The notes beneath the pieces were generated by a model that saw only the letters and a program-made list of their open reading frames with translations, searched no databases and was not told where the DNA came from. Below, piece by piece: positions 52,653 through 63,736 of a stretch of DNA of 64,000 nucleotides. The stretch spans positions 1,054,001 through 1,118,000 of the forward strand of contig NZ_LT896716.1 in the NCBI RefSeq assembly GCF_900187405.1, read 5' to 3'. A program made the position numbers and the translations under genes. How positions within the stretch are numbered: the stretch's first letter is position 1; the number at the start of each line of letters is the position of its first letter. The DNA is from Geobacter sp. DSM 9736 (GTDB taxonomy: Bacteria > Desulfobacterota > Desulfuromonadia > Geobacterales > Geobacteraceae).

Positions 52653-53756
52653 TTATACCTGGGGGTTCAGATCGCAGAGATTGTCGTGAACGAAAAGTCC
52701 ATCCTTCTGGATGAGGATGTCGTCAAACCATATCTCCCCGTCTCCTCGAAGCAGCTTTACCATATCCCAGTGAACGGCCGATCGATTGCCGTTGTCGCAC
52801 TCGTCGTAACACTGTCCTGGAGTGAAATGGATCGAACCGAAAATCTTCTCGTCAAAGAGTATGTTTCGCATCGGTTCCCGTATTCCCGGATTGACGCCGA
52901 TTGCGAACTCTCCAATGTAACGCGCCCCTTCGTCCGTATCCAAAATCGTGTTGAGGGCATTATCCATCCCGGGAGCAGATGCGGCGACAATTCTCCCCCG
53001 TTCGAACTCCAGCCTGATGTTGTTGAACTCTTTTCCCTGGTAGATTGTCGGGCAGTTATAGGTAATGTAGCCGGAGACAGAATCTCGAACGGGGGCGGTG
53101 AAGACTTCCCCATCAGGTATGTTGAACCTCCCGTCGCACTTGATCCCGGGAAGCCCTTTGATGCTGAAGGAAAGGTCCGTGTCAGACGCTTTTATCCGCA
53201 CATGCTCGGCCGTGTCCATTAACCTCTTCAGTTTTTCCTGTTTGATCGATTCCTGCCGCCAATCAATGCAGCAGGCGGAAAAGAGGTAGTCCTCGTATTC
53301 ATCCAGGCTCATCTTCGCCTCCTGAGCCGCCCCCTGGGTAGGGTATCTTGTTATGACCCATCGGGTATGCTTGACGCGCCAGTCAGCTATCGGACGCATC
53401 AGTTTCGCATAGGTAATCATGCTCTGCTGATTCGCTTGAGCCATCACCATCGAATTCTCACCAGCTGATATTGCGATGAAAACATTTACGCGCTGCATGA
53501 AATCGAGTTTGTGCTGAGGGAAGTATGAGAGCTGTTCGGGAGAAGCGTTGTTGTAGAAGTGACGGTTTACGTCGGGGTGGGAAAACTCGTACTCGACATA
53601 CTGGGCGCCTCTTTTAAGGCAGAGAACATAGAGTTCCTTTACTAGAGGAAGACATTCGAAGCCTGAGGCGTTGATGATTACGACATCACCCTTGCCCACT
53701 TGTGTAGAGTAATCCACGAGAACTTCGGCCAGTCGGGCGACTCTCGGATCTTTCAT
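52653..53756 (-). CDS. M29-family aminopeptidase
   Basis: 367 residues from ATG 53756 behind GAGGAGGC. M29 enzymes are thermophilic-type, two-metal aminopeptidases. Candidate metal and catalytic positions are in order: Glu in PDGEVFTAPV near residue 215, Glu in YIGEFAIGVNPGI near 285, His in GSIHFTPGQCYDEC near 310, and the final His/Asp pair in SAVHWDMVKLL near 330. N-terminal VDYSTQVGKGDVVII matches the family. The cysteine-rich CYDECDN is unusual but not in conflict. Substrate unknown. Confidence 0.9.
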   Translation of the reverse strand: MKDPRVARLAEVLVDYSTQVGKGDVVIINASGFECLPLVKELYVLCLKRGAQYVEYEFSHPDVNRHFYNNASPEQLSYFPQHKLDFMQRVNVFIAISAGENSMVMAQANQQSMITYAKLMRPIADWRVKHTRWVITRYPTQGAAQEAKMSLDEYEDYLFSACCIDWRQESIKQEKLKRLMDTAEHVRIKASDTDLSFSIKGLPGIKCDGRFNIPDGEVFTAPVRDSVSGYITYNCPTIYQGKEFNNIRLEFERGRIVAASAPGMDNALNTILDTDEGARYIGEFAIGVNPGIREPMRNILFDEKIFGSIHFTPGQCYDECDNGNRSAVHWDMVKLLRGDGEIWFDDILIQKDGLFVHDNLCDLNPQV

Positions 53757-53798
53757 AACCTGCCTCCTCACTGATAAAGTACGACTTTAAGTGGGCGG

Positions 53799-54248
53799 TT
53801 ATCTGCCCGTGTGTCCGAACCCTCCGGATCCCCGCTCCGAGCCGTCAAGCTCTGCCACTTCCTGAATTTTCGCACGTACGAATGGAGCTATCACCAGCTG
53901 TGCAATCCGTTCACCTGGTCGGATTGTGAACGACTCCTCGCCAAGATTGATGAGAATGACACCAATTTCGCCGCGATAATCTGGATCTATGGTTCCGGGT
54001 GAGTTTACAAGTGCCAGACCATGCCTGAGCGCCAGACCGCTTCGCGGTCTGACCTGCGCTTCATACCCCTCCGGAAGCTCTATGGCAACGCCGGTAGGAA
54101 CGAGGGCACGAGCACCGGGACATAGCACTATATCTTCTCGTATTTCGGCGTACAGGTCCATCCCGGCCGCGTGGGGAGTCATGTATTGAGGAAGCGGGTT
54201 TCCGCTGTCGGTGGTGGTTCTTTTAATCTTGAGGAGCATCGAGTTCAT
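53799..54248 (-). CDS. dut: dUTP diphosphatase
   Basis: 149-residue trimeric dUTPase hydrolysing dUTP to dUMP and PPi, keeping uracil out of DNA. Five motifs: AAGMDLYAE (1), [10 protein letters not shown] (2), [17 protein letters not shown] (3, with catalytic Asp), [13 protein letters not shown] (4) and the flexible [14 protein letters not shown] (5). The first ATG has no obvious Shine-Dalgarno; an ATG three codons later is possible. It lies 22 bp after the M16 peptidase gene. Confidence 0.96.
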   Translation of the reverse strand: MNSMLLKIKRTTTDSGNPLPQYMTPHAAGMDLYAEIREDIVLCPGARALVPTGVAIELPEGYEAQVRPRSGLALRHGLALVNSPGTIDPDYRGEIGVILINLGEESFTIRPGERIAQLVIAPFVRAKIQEVAELDGSERGSGGFGHTGR

Positions 54249-54270
54249 GGAGCGGCCGTGGAAGATCTGT

Positions 54271-55527
54271 TCAGAGAGTCAGGTCACGGGCAGAGATGGA
54301 ACCGGAGGAAACCTTTCCCATGAGTACCATGGTGAAATACCGGTCATCGAGAAGTTCTCCGCACAGGTCGAGCAGAGATGTGGAAGTAACACGGTCGAAA
54401 CCCTTGATGATCTCCGGAAGCGGTTGGTAGTCGCCGAAGTAGATTTCATTCTTCGCGAGCTTTGACATCCTGTTGTCGCTACTTTCGAGGGACAACAGGA
54501 TATTTCCCTTGATCTGTTCCTTGGCGGATTCAAGCTCGGTCGCCGTAAGGGCTTCAGTCTTCAGTCGCTTCAGTTCTTTCAAAGCGATCTCTATGACCTG
54601 CCCCACCTGATCAGGGCTAGATCCGGCGTAGATCACGAGCGAACCGGAATCGGAATGGGAGATCATGTAGGAGTATACCGAGTATGCGAGCCCATGCCGC
54701 TCCCGTATTTCCTGAAAAAGGCGGGAACTCATGCTGCCGCCGAGCACGGTATTGAGGATGTAGGCTTCATAACGCAGCGGGTGATCCTGGGGGAGTGCCG
54801 TCGTGCCGAGACACAGATGCGCCTGCTCCAGGTCCTTTTCATACGTCTCGATTCTCTTGCAGATGTTCCGCTCTTCCTCGGGTGAAGAGCTGCTTCCGGA
54901 AGGATGGTTTGAAAAGACCCCCTCTACAAGCTTAAGGAGGTCCTGATGAGCAATGTTTCCCGCAGCAGCGATGATGATATTCCCACCCAGGTAGGTACGG
55001 TCCCGGTAGGATATGATGGCTTCACGGGAGAGGCCGCCGACACTCTCTTCATTGCCGATGATAGGCATGCCGAGCGAGTGCCCTTTCCAGAAGTTACGGG
55101 AGAAAAGATCGTGGACGTAATCATCGGGGTTGTCTTCCAGCATGCTGATTTCCTGAAGAACAACCTTGCGCTCCTTCTCTATCTCTTCCGGGTCGAAAAG
55201 CGAATTGAGGAAGATGTCGGAAAGCAGGTCTACTGCCTGAGGGAGGAACTTGTCGAGAACTTTGGCATAGTAGCAGACGTATTCTCGGCTGGTAAAGGCA
55301 TTGAGGATACCGCCCATGGAATCCATTTCACGGGCGATATCCAATGCCGTACGCCTGGGAGTACCCTTGAACAAAAGGTGCTCGATGAAGTGGGCAATTC
55401 CGTTTGCTTCAGACGTTTCGTGACGGGAGCCGCTTGCAACCCAGAATCCGATCGAAACCGAATACGCTGAAGGTATATGTTCGGAGATGACCCGTATGCC
55501 ATTATGTAGAACTGTTTTACTGACCAT
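54271..55527 (-). CDS. M16-family zinc metallopeptidase (processing-peptidase-like)
   Basis: 418 residues. Inverted zinc motif HxxEH at H46-E49-H50 ([16 protein letters not shown]), with the distant glutamate region [20 protein letters not shown] about 75 residues later. Two-lobed M16 fold with the C-terminal inactive half ([40 protein letters not shown]). In Bacillus the equivalent gene (ymxG/mlpA) is next to pnp and dut as here. Cytosolic: no signal peptide. The physiological substrate is not known from sequence. Confidence 0.92.
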   Translation of the reverse strand: MVSKTVLHNGIRVISEHIPSAYSVSIGFWVASGSRHETSEANGIAHFIEHLLFKGTPRRTALDIAREMDSMGGILNAFTSREYVCYYAKVLDKFLPQAVDLLSDIFLNSLFDPEEIEKERKVVLQEISMLEDNPDDYVHDLFSRNFWKGHSLGMPIIGNEESVGGLSREAIISYRDRTYLGGNIIIAAAGNIAHQDLLKLVEGVFSNHPSGSSSSPEEERNICKRIETYEKDLEQAHLCLGTTALPQDHPLRYEAYILNTVLGGSMSSRLFQEIRERHGLAYSVYSYMISHSDSGSLVIYAGSSPDQVGQVIEIALKELKRLKTEALTATELESAKEQIKGNILLSLESSDNRMSKLAKNEIYFGDYQPLPEIIKGFDRVTSTSLLDLCGELLDDRYFTMVLMGKVSSGSISARDLTL

Positions 55528-55577
55528 GTATAGAAAGGTGTATCCAAAAAAAGCCGAAAAGCAAGAAGAGCTTCTAA

Positions 55578-57668
55578 TTAATCCTCTAAGGTCGCCCCGA
55601 GGGCCTCTTTACGGGACAGCTTTATCTTGCCCTGCTTGTCGATGCCGATGCACTTCACGAGCACCTTGTCCCCTTCCTTCAGAATGTCCGATACATTCTT
55701 TACCCGCTCAGTGTCCAGCTCAGAAATGTGAACCAATCCGTCGGTGCCAGGGAATATTTCCACAAAAGCACCGAACTCCATGATCTTCTTGACGGTGCCC
55801 ATGTAAAGTTTTCCTTCTTCGGCTTCCGCAGTAAGATCCCTGATCATCTTGATCGCTTTTTCACACGCAGCCTTGTCGTTGCTCGCTATATTGATCCTGC
55901 CGGTGTCCTCGATGTCGATTGTGACGCCGGTTGCTTCCGTTATGCCCCTGACGTTTTTCCCGCCGGACCCGATGACGTCCCTGATCTTGTCGGTCTTGAC
56001 GAATATTGTGGTGATGCGCGGAGCGAATGGAGAGAGGTCGGTGCGAGAAGAGTTGATCGTTTCCGCCATTTTCCCAAGAATGTGGAGCCGCCCTGCCCGC
56101 GCCTGCTCCAGAGCATTCTTCATGATCTCCTTGGAAACTCCGCCTATCTTGATGTCCATCTGTAGAGCGGTGACCCCTTCGGCAGTGCCTGCGACTTTGA
56201 AGTCCATGTCGCCGAGGTGGTCCTCATCCCCAAGAATGTCGGAAAGAATGGCTACATCGTTTCCTTCCTTGATAAGCCCCATGGCGATACCGGCAACTGG
56301 TGCCTTTATCGGAATGCCTGCATCCATCATCGACATGGTACCGCCGCAGACCGTAGCCATGGAAGAAGATCCATTGCTTTCAAGGGTGTCGGAAACAATG
56401 CGGATAGTATATGGAAAATCCTCGTGCTTCGGAACGACCCGCTCCAATGCGCGTTCGGCAAGGGCACCATGGCCGATCTCCCTGCGACCCGGAGCAAGGC
56501 GAAAACTTGTTTCACCTACGGAGAACGGGGGGAAATTATAGTGGAGAAGGAAGCGCTTTTTGCTTTCGCCATAGAGGGAATCTATCCGCTGCTCGTCGAT
56601 GGATGTCCCAAGCGTGGCTGCCACGAGGGCCTGCGTTTCTCCGCGGGTAAAAAGCGCGGATCCATGAACGCGTGGCAGCAGACCCACCTCGGTAGAGATA
56701 GGTCTGATGGTCGTCGTGTCGCGGCCATCGATTCGCATGCCGTCCTTCAGGATGTGCTCCCTCACCAGCTCGTACTCCAGATCCCCAAGGAACCCTTTTA
56801 TTACCTTCTCCTGGCCTTCGTGCTCGGCAACAAGAGCGGAGAGAACTTCTGCAGCAATGATGTCTATAGCGTTATGGCGCTCCACCTTTGATTTAATGCG
56901 TACTGCTTCTTTCATGCGGTCATAGGCGAGCTTGTTAACCTTTCCCTTGAGCGCTTCATCGACCATTTGAACTACCACTTCCCGCTTGGCAACGCCGGCC
57001 TTCTTGCGCAGTTCCGCCTGTGCATCTATGATCGGCTGTACTACCGCATGACCGAAGAATATGGCTTCAAGCATGTCTTCTTCCGGAACAATGGCAGCGC
57101 CCCCTTCAACCATGATGATCGCATCACGGCTTGCTGCAACTACAATATCGATGTCGCTCGCTTCCATCTGCTCGGCGGTCGGGTTGGCTATGAACTCCCC
57201 GCTCACGCGGCCGACCCTGACACCCGCAATGGGACCTTGGAAGGGGATATCGGAAACCTCCAGCGCCGCGGAAGCTCCGATCATGGAGAGAATGCCAGGA
57301 TCATTGTCCTTGTCCGCGGAAATCACGGTAGCCATGATCTGGGTGTCATTGAGAAACGTGTCCGGAAAGAGCGGCCTGATGGGCCGGTCGATGAGCCGGC
57401 AGGTGAGTGTCTCATTGTCGGAAGGGCGCCCTTCGCGCTTGAAAAAACCGCCTGGAATTTTACCGCCCGCATAGGCTTTTTCCTGGTAGTTTACTGTGAG
57501 GGGGAAGAAATCCTGTCCCTCCTTAGCCGACTTTGCCGCTACTGCCGTTACGAGCACCATTGTGTCGCCGCAACTAACGACAACCGAGCCGTTGGCCTGT
57601 TTTGCCATCTTACCGGTCTCGATGGAGATGGTCCTGCCGCCGAAATCTACTTGTACTGTGTGAGTCAT
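55578..57668 (-). CDS. pnp: Polynucleotide phosphorylase
   Basis: 696 residues from ATG 57668 behind CTAGGAGAC; a longer in-frame start overlaps the terminator. Phosphorolytic 3'-5' exoribonuclease. Order: RNase PH domain 1 ([20 protein letters not shown]), alpha linker, RNase PH domain 2 with the catalytic stretch [20 protein letters not shown], a KH domain ([17 protein letters not shown]), and an S1 domain ([20 protein letters not shown]). rpsO lies upstream, separated by a terminator, the classical rpsO-pnp order. Confidence 0.97.
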   Translation of the reverse strand: MTHTVQVDFGGRTISIETGKMAKQANGSVVVSCGDTMVLVTAVAAKSAKEGQDFFPLTVNYQEKAYAGGKIPGGFFKREGRPSDNETLTCRLIDRPIRPLFPDTFLNDTQIMATVISADKDNDPGILSMIGASAALEVSDIPFQGPIAGVRVGRVSGEFIANPTAEQMEASDIDIVVAASRDAIIMVEGGAAIVPEEDMLEAIFFGHAVVQPIIDAQAELRKKAGVAKREVVVQMVDEALKGKVNKLAYDRMKEAVRIKSKVERHNAIDIIAAEVLSALVAEHEGQEKVIKGFLGDLEYELVREHILKDGMRIDGRDTTTIRPISTEVGLLPRVHGSALFTRGETQALVAATLGTSIDEQRIDSLYGESKKRFLLHYNFPPFSVGETSFRLAPGRREIGHGALAERALERVVPKHEDFPYTIRIVSDTLESNGSSSMATVCGGTMSMMDAGIPIKAPVAGIAMGLIKEGNDVAILSDILGDEDHLGDMDFKVAGTAEGVTALQMDIKIGGVSKEIMKNALEQARAGRLHILGKMAETINSSRTDLSPFAPRITTIFVKTDKIRDVIGSGGKNVRGITEATGVTIDIEDTGRINIASNDKAACEKAIKMIRDLTAEAEEGKLYMGTVKKIMEFGAFVEIFPGTDGLVHISELDTERVKNVSDILKEGDKVLVKCIGIDKQGKIKLSRKEALGATLED

Positions 57669-57785
57669 GGTTTGTACGTCTCCTAGCCATAGTGGTTGGC
57701 GTTGGGGCCGTCGATAAAGAAGCCGAATCCGGTTCCGCTTCTCTATCCACGCCCCCAACAAAAGAAATGGGCTTGAACGCCCATG

Positions 57786-57832
57786 TAAAAACAAGAAAGG
57801 CAATATACCTCTTCGGAGAGGTATACTGCCTT
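57786..57832 (-). terminator. Intrinsic terminator between rpsO and pnp
   Basis: Minus strand: 15-bp stem starting AAGGCAGTATACCTC, loop TCCGAA, closing arm GAGGTATATTGCCTT, then TCTTGTTTTTAC. One U-G wobble in the RNA. It starts 4 nt after the rpsO stop. In E. coli the same place holds a terminator and RNase III site, so read-through into pnp is expected. Confidence 0.88.
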
Positions 57833-57835
57833 CTG

Positions 57836-58102
57836 CTACCTTCTGATTCCGAGTTTTTCGATGATTGCCTTGTACCGATCGACGTCCTTCTTCTTCACGT
57901 AATCGAGCAGCCTTCTTCTTTGGCCGACGATTTTCAACAGTCCCCGGCGACTGTGGTGGTCCTTCTTGTGCATTTTGAAGTGCTCTGTCAGATAGGTGAT
58001 CCGCTCTGTCAGGATCGCTATCTGGACTTCAGGAGAACCTGTATCATTATCATGCAGCTTGTTTGCCTTGATAATTTCCTGTTTTTTTTCAGTGACGAGC
58101 AT
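57836..58102 (-). CDS. rpsO: 30S ribosomal protein S15
   Basis: 88 residues, standard length. [20 protein letters not shown] and [20 protein letters not shown] are the rRNA-binding signature; the end is [11 protein letters not shown]. The start at 58102 follows AAAGGAGGTGTCGCAACA; a longer in-frame ATG at 58123 overlaps that site. 87 bp separate it from truB. Confidence 0.97.
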   Translation of the reverse strand: MLVTEKKQEIIKANKLHDNDTGSPEVQIAILTERITYLTEHFKMHKKDHHSRRGLLKIVGQRRRLLDYVKKKDVDRYKAIIEKLGIRR

Positions 58103-58189
58103 TGTTGCGACACCTCCTTTCATGTTTCAGATTACTGGGCATTTGCCTCACAATTTAGCAGAACATATCTGGGCTTTGTACCATAAAGG

Positions 58190-59131
58190 TCATGGCCTGT
58201 AAAGACAAAGGTCGTTAAAAACGCGCAAAAACCGCATAGAAAGAGGAGCTTCTGCTCGTTGATCTTGCTCCAGGTCTGTGACTTCGGCGACTGCGAGAAT
58301 TTGATGGGCACCTGCAAGCACGAGACGATCTCCCGGAGCAGGCGAAACGGATGATACTGCGACCTCAGCCCGGTCAGGTATGATCCCATGGCGAACCTGT
58401 ACGACTCCACGCTCCGAGAGCGTAAGAAAAGTTAGATGGTTCAGGGCACTCCGAACCGTTACGGATTGCTGCGAAAGCTTCCCCTCCCTGGCAAGTGATG
58501 CAACCGTCTCAAGTGAAAGAGCATCTTCGATCCGGAATGGGCCACTTGCGGTACGACGGAGTTGAAGAAGGTGAGCGCCGCATCCTGCCGACATCCCCAG
58601 ATCATGAGCCAGTGTGCGCACATATGTGCCTCGCGAGCAGCGGACAGTGAAGGAAACTTCGGGAAGCGTTATTGCCTCGATCGAAAGAGCATGAATCTCT
58701 ACCTCACGACTGGGGCGCTCTATCTCGATTCCCCGCCGCGCTAGCTTGTACAATGGCGTACCCTGATGCTTGAGGGCAGAAAACATGGGTGGGCATTGCT
58801 GCTGCTTTCCAAGAAACTTAACTGCTAGCCGCTGGACTGCTTCAGAATCCAGAGTCGTCCAATCCCCTTCCAGAACTGGTGCTCCGGTATAATCCTGCGT
58901 ATCGGTGGCACGACCGAACAGTAGGGTGGCCCGGTACTCCTTGATGGATTCATCTAGAAAAGGGATGGCTTTTGTTGCCTCCCCCAACGCAACAGGGAGA
59001 ACTCCGGTGGCGAAGGGATCAAGCGTACCCGTATGACCGGCCTTCTTCTGTCCTGTAATCCGGCGTATCCGGTTCACAACATCATGGGAGGTCATCCCCT
59101 CCGGTTTGTCGATAACGATGAAACCGTTCAT
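58190..59131 (-). CDS. truB: tRNA pseudouridine-55 synthase
   Basis: 313 residues. Catalytic D38 in KAGHTGTLDPFATGVLPVAL; N-terminal GFIVIDKPEGMTSHDVVNRI. RCSRGTYVRTLAHDLG near residue 163 is the conserved RNA-binding segment. Makes the universal pseudouridine of the tRNA T-loop. The C-terminal PUA-like domain is short (SVSPAPGDRLVLAGAHQILA). Starts 1 bp after nrnA, part of the rbfA-nrnA-truB run. Confidence 0.96.
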   Translation of the reverse strand: MNGFIVIDKPEGMTSHDVVNRIRRITGQKKAGHTGTLDPFATGVLPVALGEATKAIPFLDESIKEYRATLLFGRATDTQDYTGAPVLEGDWTTLDSEAVQRLAVKFLGKQQQCPPMFSALKHQGTPLYKLARRGIEIERPSREVEIHALSIEAITLPEVSFTVRCSRGTYVRTLAHDLGMSAGCGAHLLQLRRTASGPFRIEDALSLETVASLAREGKLSQQSVTVRSALNHLTFLTLSERGVVQVRHGIIPDRAEVAVSSVSPAPGDRLVLAGAHQILAVAEVTDLEQDQRAEAPLSMRFLRVFNDLCLYRP

Positions 59132-59132
59132 T

Positions 59133-60086
59133 TCAAAGAGCTTTTTCGAGATGCGAGAACACCTGCCGCTTTACTTCCTCAAGGGTTCCGGAGACATTGC
59201 AACCCGCGGCATTGTGATGCCCACCGCCTCCGAACGCCGTAGCGAGAGCGGAGACATCCACTTTGCCTTTAGAGCGGAAGCCAACCTTGAAAAAGCCGGG
59301 TTTAATTTCACGGAAGAAGACAGCCACCTCAACCCCCCGAATAGACCGGGGATAATTCACGAAGCCATCGGTAAGCTCTGCAGTGGCTCCGGTCTTTTCG
59401 TACATGTCCAGAGACACAGAAAGAGAAGCGAAGTCGCCGCGAGGAGAAATAGAAAGGGTAGCGAGAGCAAGGGACAAAAGCTCAAGGCGCTCACGGGGCT
59501 GACTTTCATAGAGCTTCTCGGAAAGGTCCCACGCATTGACACCTTTTCCCACCATTTCACCAGCAATAGCAAAGGCTTCGGGGTTGGCGTTTGAGTAACG
59601 GAAGGAGCCGGTATCGGTAATTACGGCCGTGTATATGCAATTAGCGATATCTAGGTCTATGTCATGCCCAGCCGCCTTGATGATCCGGTAAACAAGCGCT
59701 CCGGTTGCGCATGCCTCATAATCAACGTAATTGAGTGCATCGGTGTTCTCGCAATTGAGATGGTGATCCACATTAATATAGAGGCCGACATCACGAAAAG
59801 AATTGAACAGGGTGCCGGCGCGCCTGAATTCTCCAACATCGAGGACAAAACAGACGTCATAGCAAGAATAGGGAATATCATGACGAATAGTTTCCGCCAG
59901 GGGGAGAAAGGCATAGACGTCGGGGACCTGATCGCAGAGATGAACTGTAACTTCCTTCCCGAGTTTTTTCAGGAAGTTAGCAAGCGCCAAGCTGGAACCG
60001 ATGGCATCGCCGTCTGGATTTTCATGGGTGGTAATCAGAAAGGTGCGGTTTCGTTCGATTTCTTCGACGATCCTATTCAGCATCAT
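59133..60086 (-). CDS. nrnA: Bifunctional oligoribonuclease/PAP phosphatase NrnA (DHH family)
   Basis: 317 residues. DHH motifs: ITTHENPDGDAIGSSLALA with D25 and D27, FVLDVGEFRRAG near 85, INVDHHLNC near 105 (DHH), and a DHHA1 C-terminal RNA-binding domain with FGGGGHHNAAGCNVSG near 285. NrnA enzymes degrade nano-RNAs and dephosphorylate 3'-phosphoadenosine 5'-phosphate. The start overlaps rbfA by 14 bp; the next codon is also ATG. Confidence 0.93.
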   Translation of the reverse strand: MMLNRIVEEIERNRTFLITTHENPDGDAIGSSLALANFLKKLGKEVTVHLCDQVPDVYAFLPLAETIRHDIPYSCYDVCFVLDVGEFRRAGTLFNSFRDVGLYINVDHHLNCENTDALNYVDYEACATGALVYRIIKAAGHDIDLDIANCIYTAVITDTGSFRYSNANPEAFAIAGEMVGKGVNAWDLSEKLYESQPRERLELLSLALATLSISPRGDFASLSVSLDMYEKTGATAELTDGFVNYPRSIRGVEVAVFFREIKPGFFKVGFRSKGKVDVSALATAFGGGGHHNAAGCNVSGTLEEVKRQVFSHLEKAL

Positions 60087-60432
60087 TCCCTTCCGTTGTC
60101 TTGATTTCTCGCAGAAGCGTGTCTATACGATTTCCGTAATCGAGAGAGGAGTCATACTTGAAAATGAGGTCAGGTACGTATCGCATATGCAGGCTCTTGC
60201 CGAGCTCCTTCCGTATAAAACCTCTGGCGCTGTTCAGACCGGCCTCGGTCCCCTTCTTCTCCTCATCGCTTCCTACGACGGTAAAATATATGGTAGCAAG
60301 GTGAAGGTCGTCGGTAACCTTGACACCTGTTATGGTAACAAAGCCGATGCGCGGGTCCTTCAGCCCCTTGATAAGAAGCTGGGATACGGTTTCGTGAATC
60401 GCCTCGGAGACTTTTTCAGCTCGCTTGAACAT
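60073..60432 (-). CDS. rbfA: 30S ribosome-binding factor A
   Basis: 119 residues; late 30S maturation and cold-shock factor with a KH-like fold. Family text: RAEKVSEAIHETVSQLLIKG, DPRIGFVTITGVKVTDDLHL, ATIYFTVVG and ELGKSLHMRYVPDLIFKYDS. GGATC before the ATG is a moderate site. It is separated from infB by 68 nt containing an inverted repeat. Confidence 0.96.
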   Translation of the reverse strand: MFKRAEKVSEAIHETVSQLLIKGLKDPRIGFVTITGVKVTDDLHLATIYFTVVGSDEEKKGTEAGLNSARGFIRKELGKSLHMRYVPDLIFKYDSSLDYGNRIDTLLREIKTTEGNDAE

Positions 60433-60452
60433 GAGAGATCCTGGTTAGCGAT

Positions 60453-60481
60453 AGAGATAGTACACCAAAGTCTCTATCTCT
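60453..60481 (-). repeat. Inverted repeat in the infB-rbfA spacer
   Basis: Minus strand: AGAGATAG (60481-60474), 13-nt loop, CTATCTCT (60460-60453), 21 nt before the rbfA ATG. AT-rich stem without a T run, so not a normal terminator; a processing or translation-control hairpin is possible. Confidence 0.45.
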
Positions 60482-60500
60482 TTCTCTACCTCTTGCGTAG

Positions 60501-63137
60501 TTACAGAGTTGCAGCAATCTTCTCGATCTCGAACGCCTCGATGATATCACCGACTTTAATGTCGTTATAGTTTTCGAGGGACATACCGCACTCGTAGTTT
60601 GTGGCAACTTCTTTCACATCATCTTTGAAGCGGCGGAGGCTAGCAAGCTTCCCTTCATACACTACCACATTATCCCGAAGCAGGCGCACCTGGGCGTTTC
60701 GGACGATCTTCCCATCCTGCACGTAACATCCAGCGACGTTACCAATCTTGGGTACAGAGAAGACTTCCCTGATCTCGGCGCGACCAAGGTACTTCTCCTT
60801 GAAGACAGGTTCCAGCAGCCCTTCCATCGCCTTTTTCACATCCTCCACTGCATCGTAGATGATGTTGTAGAGCCGGATATCGACACCTTCCTTCTCGGCC
60901 AGTCCCTGTGCCTTGACTTCAGGACGCACGTTGAAGCCGATTATGATCGCATTGGAAGCTGTCGCCAAATTGACGTCGGTCTCGGTGACGGCACCGACCG
61001 CGGAGTGAATTACGTTGAGACGGACAGCTTCGGTAGAGAGCTTGCGCAATGCCTCTCCTACGGCTTCGACGGAACCTTGAACATCCCCTTTGACGATGAC
61101 GTTGAGGTCCTTCACCTCACCGCTCTGGATCCGTTTATAGAGGTCTTCCAGTGAAAGCTTGCTGTGCTTGGCAAGCTCGGCCTCACGCTGTTTGATCTGG
61201 CGCAGGGTTGCGATTTCCTTGGCCTGCTTCTCATCCTTCATGGCAACGAAGACATCTCCTGCATCGGGGACACCTGAAAGCCCGATGACCTCAACTGGCA
61301 TGGAAGGGCCGGCTTCACTGACCTTTTCGCCACGGTCGTTCTGCATCGCGCGAACGCGACCGGAATGAACACCGACTACGCAGTAGTCTCCCATCTTGAG
61401 GGTGCCTTCCTGTACTAGAACCGTAGCAACCGGCCCGCGCCCCTTGTCGAGTTTTGCCTCGACGATTGTGCCTTTCGCTTGCTTGTTGGGATTTGCCTTC
61501 AACTCCATGAGGTCTGCCTGCAACAGAACCATCTCCAGAAGTTCTTCGAGGTTGAGCCGCTTTTTCGCTGAAACCTCGACCATAGTAGTGTCGCCCCCCC
61601 AGTCGGAGGAGACAAGACCATGCTCGGTGAGCTCCTGCTTGACCCGCTCGGGCTTAGCATCCGGCTTGTCGATCTTGTTGATTGCAACGATGATCGGCAC
61701 TCCTGCGGCCTTTGAGTGGTTGATAGCCTCGCGGGTCTGTGGCATGACACCGTCATCGGCTGCAACGACCAGAATGACGATATCGGTTACCTTGGCACCT
61801 CGGGCTCGCATTGCGGTAAAGGCTTCATGGCCCGGCGTGTCTAGGAAGGTGATTTTACGTCCATCGAGTTCTACGTCGTAAGCACCGATGTGCTGAGTAA
61901 TTCCGCCTGCCTCACCAGCGATGACGTTTGCTTCTCGTATGGCATCGAGTAGCGAGGTTTTGCCATGGTCGACGTGTCCCATGATGGTTACAACCGGCGG
62001 GCGTTTCTCAAGGGTCTCGGGAGCGTCAGGAGTCGACTCTAGCATCTCGTCAAGATCCACCGCCACGTTTTCGATTTCATACCCGAAATCCGCAGCAAGA
62101 ATCACGGCGGTATCGTAATCGAGGGGATGATTGATGGTGACCATCATTCCCATCTTCATCAGGTTCCTGATCAGATCAGTGGCTTTGATACCCATCCTCT
62201 TGGCGAGCTCACCGACTGTGATTGTTTCCGTAATCTTGATAATACGCTTGATTGCTTTAGGGACTGTGATTTCAGTTTTTCTACCTTCAGGCATGCGAAG
62301 AGACTTGTCCTTGCGCTTTCCTTTCGCTCGGGGTCCGGGTTCGAATATGCGCTCACGCTTTTCCAGAAGTTCCGCTTTTTTGAATGCCTCCTTTTTCTTG
62401 GAGGTACTGGCTCCCTTCTTGGCACCCTTGGCGGTATCCGATACGACAGGGACCTCTTTCCCTTTTCGTGCTCCTTTTTTACGATCATCCGACGGCATCT
62501 CCTGGGGAGGCGTCATTACACGCTCCTGACGTCCGGGAGCCGGTCGATCTCCTTGAGGACGAGGCGCACCAGGTCGCTCGGGAGCACGTGAAGGCGCAGG
62601 CCGATCGGTTACCCGGGCAGCGGGACGAGGCGTATCGCGGCGCTCGGGCTGCCGCTCAGGTTTTGGTTGCAGACCGGGGATTTCGACTCTTCCGAGAATG
62701 ACTGCCCTGTTGGCAGTGGCACGCTGAGGTTCTTCGGCCTTGGGCGGCGCAGCAGGTATTGCGGGCGGCGCAGCAGGTTGAGGTTCAACCACTGGTGGTG
62801 CGGGTGCCTCCTCAGGAGCGGCTGCTACAGGTTCAGGTTTTTCTTCTTTGACCTCTTCGACAAGGGGAGCGGGTTCTTCCGGCTTCGGAGGTTCCGCCTC
62901 TACTGCCTTCGGACGCCGGCGGATAATAGTGCTGGTAACCCTTACCTCTTCCTTCGCGACCTCTTTAACCGGAGCAGCAGCTTTAGGCGGGGCTTCCGTC
63001 AGCTTTTTCGCATCCGCTTCATCAATAACGGCCATGTGATTCTTCACCTCGACGCCGACAGCCTGCAGCTTGGCCATAAGCTCCTTATTATCGATACCCA
63101 TCTTTTGGGCTAGTTCGTATACGCGGATTTTACTCAT
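60501..63137 (-). CDS. infB: Translation initiation factor IF-2
   Basis: 878 residues from ATG 63137, which overlaps the ylxRQ stop by 4 bp. Residues 1-55 form an IF2_N domain ([20 protein letters not shown]), followed by a long Pro/Ala/Glu/Lys-rich linker (about 55-290), a second IF2_N domain ([20 protein letters not shown]), and the GTPase domain: G1 [14 protein letters not shown] at 387, G3 [18 protein letters not shown]4 [11 protein letters not shown]. Domains II to IV follow to the end ([18 protein letters not shown]). Delivers initiator tRNA to the 30S subunit. Confidence 0.97.
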   Translation of the reverse strand: MSKIRVYELAQKMGIDNKELMAKLQAVGVEVKNHMAVIDEADAKKLTEAPPKAAAPVKEVAKEEVRVTSTIIRRRPKAVEAEPPKPEEPAPLVEEVKEEKPEPVAAAPEEAPAPPVVEPQPAAPPAIPAAPPKAEEPQRATANRAVILGRVEIPGLQPKPERQPERRDTPRPAARVTDRPAPSRAPERPGAPRPQGDRPAPGRQERVMTPPQEMPSDDRKKGARKGKEVPVVSDTAKGAKKGASTSKKKEAFKKAELLEKRERIFEPGPRAKGKRKDKSLRMPEGRKTEITVPKAIKRIIKITETITVGELAKRMGIKATDLIRNLMKMGMMVTINHPLDYDTAVILAADFGYEIENVAVDLDEMLESTPDAPETLEKRPPVVTIMGHVDHGKTSLLDAIREANVIAGEAGGITQHIGAYDVELDGRKITFLDTPGHEAFTAMRARGAKVTDIVILVVAADDGVMPQTREAINHSKAAGVPIIVAINKIDKPDAKPERVKQELTEHGLVSSDWGGDTTMVEVSAKKRLNLEELLEMVLLQADLMELKANPNKQAKGTIVEAKLDKGRGPVATVLVQEGTLKMGDYCVVGVHSGRVRAMQNDRGEKVSEAGPSMPVEVIGLSGVPDAGDVFVAMKDEKQAKEIATLRQIKQREAELAKHSKLSLEDLYKRIQSGEVKDLNVIVKGDVQGSVEAVGEALRKLSTEAVRLNVIHSAVGAVTETDVNLATASNAIIIGFNVRPEVKAQGLAEKEGVDIRLYNIIYDAVEDVKKAMEGLLEPVFKEKYLGRAEIREVFSVPKIGNVAGCYVQDGKIVRNAQVRLLRDNVVVYEGKLASLRRFKDDVKEVATNYECGMSLENYNDIKVGDIIEAFEIEKIAATL

Positions 63138-63733
63138 CTTCCCTGCGCCCCTCCCTCGAAGAAGTTCCTGTATTTTTGCATTTCCCTGTTTACCGTTTGA
63201 GCGATGCCGCCTTTGTCGATCGCCGCGACGCTTCTCAATTCCTTGCCGAGCAAATCTCCGAGATGCTCCTTGTCGAGCAGACGATAACATTCCGCGCCGG
63301 ACCGCCGTGCTGCGTTCGCCAGCTTTTCTCCGATGTCTGGTGAAATATCGCAGGCGAGGACCACGACACCGGCGCGCTGTTTTCTTAGGGTGTCTGTCAC
63401 CATGTCTCCACCGGAGGTTACCTGCCCGGCTTTTTTTGCGAGAGCAAGGTACGACGCGATCCGTTTTTCGAGCAAAGCCCTGATGCGGCCAATAACCTCA
63501 CCGGGGGTCCCACAGACGACCTCACCCTTAAAAGCACGATTGAATTGCCGCCGTTCAACCGCAGTGCCCAAGCATTTCGTGTCCCTGCATGTGTAGGCAC
63601 CACGACCCGGCAGCTTCCCCTGAAGATCTGGCACCAGTTCCCGATCAGGGGAGAGCACGAACCTGAGAAGGTCCTTCTTGTCCCGAACGACACGGCATCC
63701 GAGACAGCTCCTTTGAGGTTCCTGTTTAGGCAT
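63134..63733 (-). CDS. YlxR-YlxQ fusion: DUF448 RNA-binding domain joined to an L7Ae-like domain
   Basis: 199 residues. Residues 1-90 are YlxR (DUF448): [20 protein letters not shown] and [15 protein letters not shown]. Residues about 88-185 are YlxQ, an L7Ae/L30e/S12e-type RNA-binding fold: [40 protein letters not shown] and [17 protein letters not shown]. In Firmicutes these are two adjacent genes in the same nusA-infB place; here they are fused. Lies 3 bp after nusA and overlaps infB by 4 bp, so translation is tightly linked. Confidence 0.93.
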   Translation of the reverse strand: MPKQEPQRSCLGCRVVRDKKDLLRFVLSPDRELVPDLQGKLPGRGAYTCRDTKCLGTAVERRQFNRAFKGEVVCGTPGEVIGRIRALLEKRIASYLALAKKAGQVTSGGDMVTDTLRKQRAGVVVLACDISPDIGEKLANAARRSGAECYRLLDKEHLGDLLGKELRSVAAIDKGGIAQTVNREMQKYRNFFEGGAQGR

Positions 63734-63736
63734 TTC

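Noticed and set aside
55528-55577. Terminator after pnp (AAGC/GCTT followed by a T-rich run)
   Set aside because: The stem is only 4 bp, and pnp, the M16 gene and dut are closely spaced, so I did not list it as a feature.
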